Source: Pseudeuparius sepicola
Taxonomy: Eukaryota; Arthropoda; Insecta; Coleoptera; Anthribidae
Reading direction: 5' to 3'
NCBI GenBank assembly: GCA_963920635.1
Contig: OY987298.1
Coordinates: forward strand, 38,099,787 to 38,163,786
Length of the DNA: 64,000 nt
The notes under the pieces were generated by a model. It did not search any database and had not been told where the DNA came from. It saw only the letters and a program-made list of their open reading frames with translations. Within the stretch, counting starts at the first letter, position 1. The number at the start of each line of letters is the position of its first letter. Shown here one piece after another: positions 60,057 to 64,000 of the stretch. The translations under genes were made by a program, and so were the position numbers.

Positions 60057-60791
60057 CAGTGTGTCCACGGATTGAGTGCACGTGGGGTGTAAATGACAAA
60101 AAATTTTCGAGTTGAAATTTGATATTTTGGGGATCAACCCTGCTTGGTTTGAAACTAATTTGTGACGTAATTTTAGTTTCGAAAAATCACGTAAGCCTTG
60201 GGAATTTTGAAAAAACTAATTTTCCACATCAGTAAAGAGCCTTTTCTGTAGGTTTTACGACAAAATGTAAAACTTGTTCAGAATTAAGAACTGAGTAGGT
60301 TTGCGAAATTTCGAAAGTCTAGGCCTACTTTGATTTTTTAGCATTTTTCCCATTTTTTTTTAGAAAAGTGTACTTTGTGTAGCTCTCACATTAAAATGTT
60401 AGTAAGAAAACTTGTTCACAATGAAAAACTGGATAGGTGTGAACGAATTTCAAAAGCCTAGGTATACTTTGATTTTTTTCTGCTAAAAAATTTAAAAAGC
60501 ATAAAAATCAAAGTAGGCCTAGACTTTCGAAATTTCGCAAGCCTACTCAGTTCTTCATTCTGAACAAGTTTTCTTAATAACATTTTGTCGTAAAACCTAC
60601 AGAAAGGTCACTTTACTGATGTGGAAAATTAGTTTTTTCAAAATTCCCAAGGCATACGTGATTTTTCGAAACTAAAATTACGTCACAAATTAGTTTCAAA
60701 CCAAGCAGGGCTGATCCCCAAAAGGTCAAATTTCAACTCGAAAATTTTTTGTCATTTACACCCCACGCGCAGCCAATCCGTGTACACACTG
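60057..60791. mobile_element. TA-flanked foldback element, 735 bp
   Basis: Ends CAGTGTGTCCACGGATTG and near-complement; TA at 60055-60056 and 60792-60793. Arms of about 300 bp share 'ttttcgagttgaaatttga', 'aatttgtgacgtaatttt' and 'ctactttgattttt'. Its arm is the source type of the 277-bp tandem array (16395-17500); a truncated relative lies at 61325-61580. Confidence 0.87.
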
Positions 60792-60930
60792 TATATGTAC
60801 ACACTTGCAGGGATATATACGTAGAATTTTATTACAGAGAACTCGAACAAATTAAATATTCTAGTTCTTTCGAAAGAATTCGGAATGTCCACGAAAGACA
60901 ATGAAGCCTATCACCTTTATTGGCAATTTT

Positions 60931-61122
60931 TAGAGATTCATGGCTTGACTTGATATTCAAGCTACTTGACTTGACTTGACTTGAAATCAAGTCAAGTTCA
61001 AGTCAAATAGTAATTTTCCAATATCAAGTCAAGTCAAATATTTAATTTGTCAAAAGCTTGATTTTCAAGTCAAGTCAAGTTATTTGTTAAAATGTCAAGC
61101 TACTTGACTTGATGAAACCTTA
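60931..61122. mobile_element. hAT MITE built of CAAGT/ACTTG repeats
   Basis: 192 bp with a perfect 8-bp duplication GCAATTTT (60923-60930, 61123-61130). Ends TAGAGATTCAT and complement of TAAGGTTTCAT. The interior is almost entirely ACTTG/CAAGT words in both orientations, like the CTTGTCTTG subterminal repeats of the hAT at 5988-6875. Confidence 0.82.
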
Positions 61123-61324
61123 GCAATTTTATTCAAGCAATAAAATTAATACAAAATCAAGTGGTATTTCACAATTTTTGTACATGGAAACCATTTTTAA
61201 TATAATTGATTTGACTTTAAATTTGCTCTTTACTGACGCATCACTCAAGTCAATAATTATTGTGTTAGCAATAGCAGGGGAAATGAATTAAAATTTAACC
61301 TCTACCTATAGTGGTTCATTCATC

Positions 61325-61580
61325 CCAGCTTGGTTTAAAAACAATTTGTGACATAACTTTAGTTTCGGAAAGCCACGTATGCCTTGGAAATGTTGAAAAT
61401 ACTAATTTTTCGCACCAGTAAAATAAAACATGTTCGTAGGTTCGCGACATTTCAAAAGTCTAGGTTTACTTTGATTTAGAGCATTTTTACCCACTTTTTT
61501 GGAAGCACTCACGTCAAAATGTTATTCAGAAATCTTATCCATGTTGAAAAACTTGGTTTGTGTGAAACATTTCAAGCAAA
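61325..61580 (+). mobile_element. Truncated arm of the 60057 foldback family
   Basis: 'Gcttggtttaaaaacaattt', 'gtgacataactttagtttcg' and 'aatttttcgcaccagtaaa' follow the family's left arm; the terminus and second arm are missing. Confidence 0.6.
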
Positions 61581-61812
61581 ATTGTAATATATTAAAAAAG
61601 GCCTATAAACAAAGTTGTTTAGAATGCAATAATTTTTTTACCTACATACCGGAACATTATAACAAATAATAAATTTCAAACAGAAATAACATGAATTCAA
61701 AGCACTTCTGCAAAAATAATTTTTATACGGGTCCGTACCTACTAATTCATTGAAATAAAATATATTAGGTATATTATAAAATATTATTAAAGAATTTACT
61801 CAATTTAACTGG

Positions 61813-62460
61813 AGGCTCGTTTTTTGCTTCGTTGTCATGGCAACTCAAAACATTTCCGGAAATATTCTCACTTGCTCTAGGCAGCAGGAGGTGATTACAG
61901 TCCTTATCAAAATGTGACATTGTAACACATACTCAACAAAAATTTTGATAATGATTTCATTTAATTTACCTGTAGGTATGGAATTTTCTTACCGAATACC
62001 CCACGTTCTTGAATTAATATCCGGACGTTTTTCTCTAACACGAATTTTTTAAGAAAATTGTCCCTCGTCGCTACGCGACTCGTGATAATTTTCAAAAAAT
62101 TCGTGTACTCGAAAAATTTCCGGCAATAATTCAAGCACTAGGGCGATTACTAGTGAAAATTCCATACCTACCTTTTTTGACCAATCAGAGGCTCGTTTTT
62201 TGCTTCGTTGTCATAGCAACTCAAAAAAATTCCGGAAATATTCTCACTTGCTCTACAGGCAGCAGGAGGTGATTACAGTGGAAATTTTTTGACAGATGTC
62301 ACTATTATAATGTGACATAGGTATGGAATTTTCTTACCGAATTCCCCTTGAATGAATATACGGAAATTTTTCTCTAACACGATTTTTTTAAGAAAATTCG
62401 TGTACTCGAAAAATATCCGGCAAGAATTCAAGCACTAGGGCGATTACTAGTGAAAATTGA
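61813..62460 (+). repeat. Direct duplication (about 374 bp) including a small foldback
   Basis: 'Ggctcgttttttgcttcgtt' occurs at about 61815 and 62189, and similarity continues through 'ggaaatattctcacttgctc' and 'gcaagcactagggcgatta'-type words. Copy 1 contains a complete foldback (61974-62172, 'taggtatggaattttc' arms) with apex 'gtcgctacgcgac'; copy 2 lacks the apex and right tip. Confidence 0.75.
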
Positions 62461-62644
62461 TTTTTAATTTTCACTCGCTATAAGCTGATCGCCTACTCCG
62501 AGCTAACGAGCGAAAATTTTACTTGATAATCGTCAGAAATTTAGACAATAATGAGAATGAGAAATTCCACTCAAAAGTTTTTACTCTATAGGTCGTTTAT
62601 TAACTTTGAGGTTCATTTAGAACAAATTATTGTTCATTTCGCAG

Positions 62645-62915
62645 AAGAGATCCTCGGCACGAACTCGGCCATATGGATGTCGCGGGACGGCATGCTGATG
62701 GTGTTCGCCACGTTCAACGACACGCTGGTGGAGGAGCTGAGGTTCCCGTGGTACGGATCGGCTGGAGATGGCCGCCTCTATCCGGATATCCGGTCGTTGC
62801 GGTACCCACGACCGGGTACTCTCAATCCACAGGTTACGCTCACCATGGCGGATCTCGCAGATATCGGCAACATCAAGACCAAACCGGTACTGCCGCCAGT
62901 CGCCTTGCACAACAA
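62645..62915 (+). CDS. Dpp10: Dpp6/Dpp10-like protein, exon 5 of those visible
   Basis: A 271-bp exon from tttcgcag to GTAAGT; two bases complete the Glu begun upstream, giving DWLYEEEILGTNSAIWMSRD across the splice. It continues with a FATFND strand, FPWYG, LRYPRPGTLNPQVTL and ends after ALHN with two bases of the next codon. The E-E-E-[IV]-L...[AS]-x-W-x-S-x-DG...[AF]-FND order and the YP[KR]-x-G-x-x-NP strand are standard S9B propeller blades 3-4. The usual SPDG is SRDG here. Downstream exons (remaining propeller, hydrolase domain) lie beyond 64000. Sequence composition is markedly GC-richer than the introns. Confidence 0.92.
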
Positions 62916-62994
62916 GTAAGTAGATAAGTATGTTTGTCATGACTATTGTATAAGTACCTAAAATGTTCATTATACATGACGTGCTTTGTTATTA

Positions 62995-63894
62995 GGGGAG
63001 AGTCGGGTAATATCGGACACATTTCGAAAAATTCAAATAATTTTTATCAAAAAAATTATATATTAACATGTTTTTGCATAAAATAAACTATACTCTTTGC
63101 AGAATAGAATACATATTAAAATTAAACAAAAAAACTCCACTCGTTGAAAACAAAAGGGGGCCTCTTTTTGTAATTTTCTGAAAGTGGCGGATAGTATCGA
63201 ACATGAATTAATTGCCCTTACAAATGTCGCATTTATAGTAAACCTTATGTTTTTCTGCCCCAGAACAATTTTTATGGGTCCAACCATGGCACTAGATGCA
63301 CTGTATCCAATTTGCGACGAAGTCTTCACCACAGATGATACACTCCGTTGCTTCTTGTTGCTGTTCAGAGCACATTATCTTTGCTATATTTGTTGTCCTT
63401 TACATTTTTATTTTTTCCAATGTAATCCTCTAGTTGGTCAATTTTTCTTTTTTCCTTTTGTGTTCTTGGGCATTTTTTAAAGTTAATATGAAAATAAGAA
63501 TGTTCAGTTAAAATTTCAGTGTGTCCGATATCACCCGAAATATGTGTGTCCGATACTACCCGAACAGCACCGTTGGAAAAAAGTGGCCAACTTATTTTTT
63601 ACGACCCTCCGATAATTTCTATAAAACCATTTTTATATTCCAAAATAACCAACAAATGTTATATAATATGAACATTTTAAAAGAACGTACCGTTTATATA
63701 AAATATAGACTGGTAAATTTTTTGTCCGGGAAATTTGTTTTGGGCAAAAAATAAAAAATAAAGCACACGACGTGTACCGTTCAAAGCTCGGCCTCATACT
63801 GAATATATGTGTCTAGGGCAATTCTAATAAAATAAAATTGAGAAGATGCTGTTGTCCGATACTACCCACTGTCCGATATTACCCGACTCTCCCC
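62995..63894 (-). mobile_element. Pogo-like element remnant, 900 bp, iteron-bearing
   Basis: Ends GGGGAGAGTCGGGTAATATC and complement, each flanked by TA (62993-62994, 63895-63896). The word GTCCGATA[CT]TACCCG or close variants recurs at about 63007, 63520, 63546, 63853 and 63869. Minus-strand coding remnant at 63209-63387. Same plan and length class as the nested element at 39922-40835. Confidence 0.75.
63209..63387 (-). pseudogene. C-terminal PHD-like finger of a pogo-type transposase
   Basis: Minus-strand frame: MCSEQQQEATECIICGEDFV, then W-I-Q-C-I-(stop)-C-H-G-W-T-H-K-N-C-S...YYKCDICK and a terminal stop. The C-x2-C...W-x-Q-C-x2-C-x-x-W-x-H-x-x-C...CD-x-C order is the cysteine finger that ends many pogo-like insect transposases; it probably aids DNA or chromatin contact. 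One in-frame TAG replaces a residue of the second cysteine pair. The catalytic core is deleted. The position near the left end of the element, pointing outward, fits a 3' gene end. Confidence 0.68.
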
Positions 63895-64000
63895 TAATAA
63901 TAATATTTATTATTCGCTAGTGTAGTGAATAATAAAAAAACAGAGCACGACGAAACGTCAAGTCGGAGCGCTTACTTTTAATATCATATAAAAGAAAGGT

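Noticed and set aside
62050..62105. Hairpin with apex GTCGCTACGCGAC as another tiny insertion
   Set aside because: It is the centre of a larger foldback (61974-62172); the second tandem copy lacks it by deletion, so it is not an insertion with duplication.
1..64000. tRNA or rRNA genes
   Set aside because: I looked for TTCGAATC-type T-loop boxes and rRNA-like conserved stretches on both strands and saw none convincing.

Overview
Animal, almost certainly insect, nuclear DNA: AT-rich and intron-dominated, with GT-AG splice sites and a dense load of eukaryotic DNA transposons plus one non-LTR retrotransposon. The species cannot be fixed. The abundance of TA-flanked palindromic elements starting CAGGGTG, together with a Dong/R4-type retroposon, suggests a TE-rich insect, possibly a beetle or hemipteran (inference).

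The window has one recognisable host gene, on the + strand: a dipeptidyl-peptidase-like type II membrane protein of family S9B, closest in its membrane anchor to DPP6/DPP10 (non-catalytic potassium-channel partners in vertebrates). Five consecutive coding exons are present (7744-7954, 16158-16252, 19725-19852, 47129-47340, 62645-62915). Their phases fit exactly, and they encode the transmembrane anchor and the first part of the beta-propeller. The N-terminal exon(s), the rest of the propeller and the alpha/beta-hydrolase domain lie outside. Introns are 8.2, 3.5, 27.3 and 15.3 kb, and nearly everything in them is mobile-element DNA.

Layout. 1-7743: a deleted hAT with transposase C-terminus, a MITE with 20-bp palindromic units (4195-4461), and a hAT with a clear 8-bp target duplication (5988-6875). 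7955-16157: an apparently intact Dong/R4-like retrotransposon (minus strand) in a TAA microsatellite, and a 1.1-kb foldback. 16253-19724: four tandem copies of a 277-bp unit and another foldback. 19853-47128: a long-TIR DUF4817-type DDE element, a TIR element with an integrase-core pseudogene (26166-28707), a maT-like DD37D mariner (31790-33685), several TA-flanked foldbacks, and a nested iteron-bearing element. 47341-62644: a second DUF4817 element only 45 bp past a splice donor, more foldbacks, an ancient tandem array of about 440-bp units (56.3-58.1 kb), and hAT MITEs. After 62915: a pogo-like remnant with a zinc finger.

The observations most worth following are: (1) two 40-bp perfect or near-perfect hairpins (CACAGA...TCTGTG), each between 7-bp direct repeats, one with an in-window empty site; (2) a family with TACGA..GGCGTAG termini and 6-bp duplications in which each copy carries a different internal palindrome, and whose longest copy holds an integrase-core gene remnant; (3) very old tandem repeats inside the Dpp introns.
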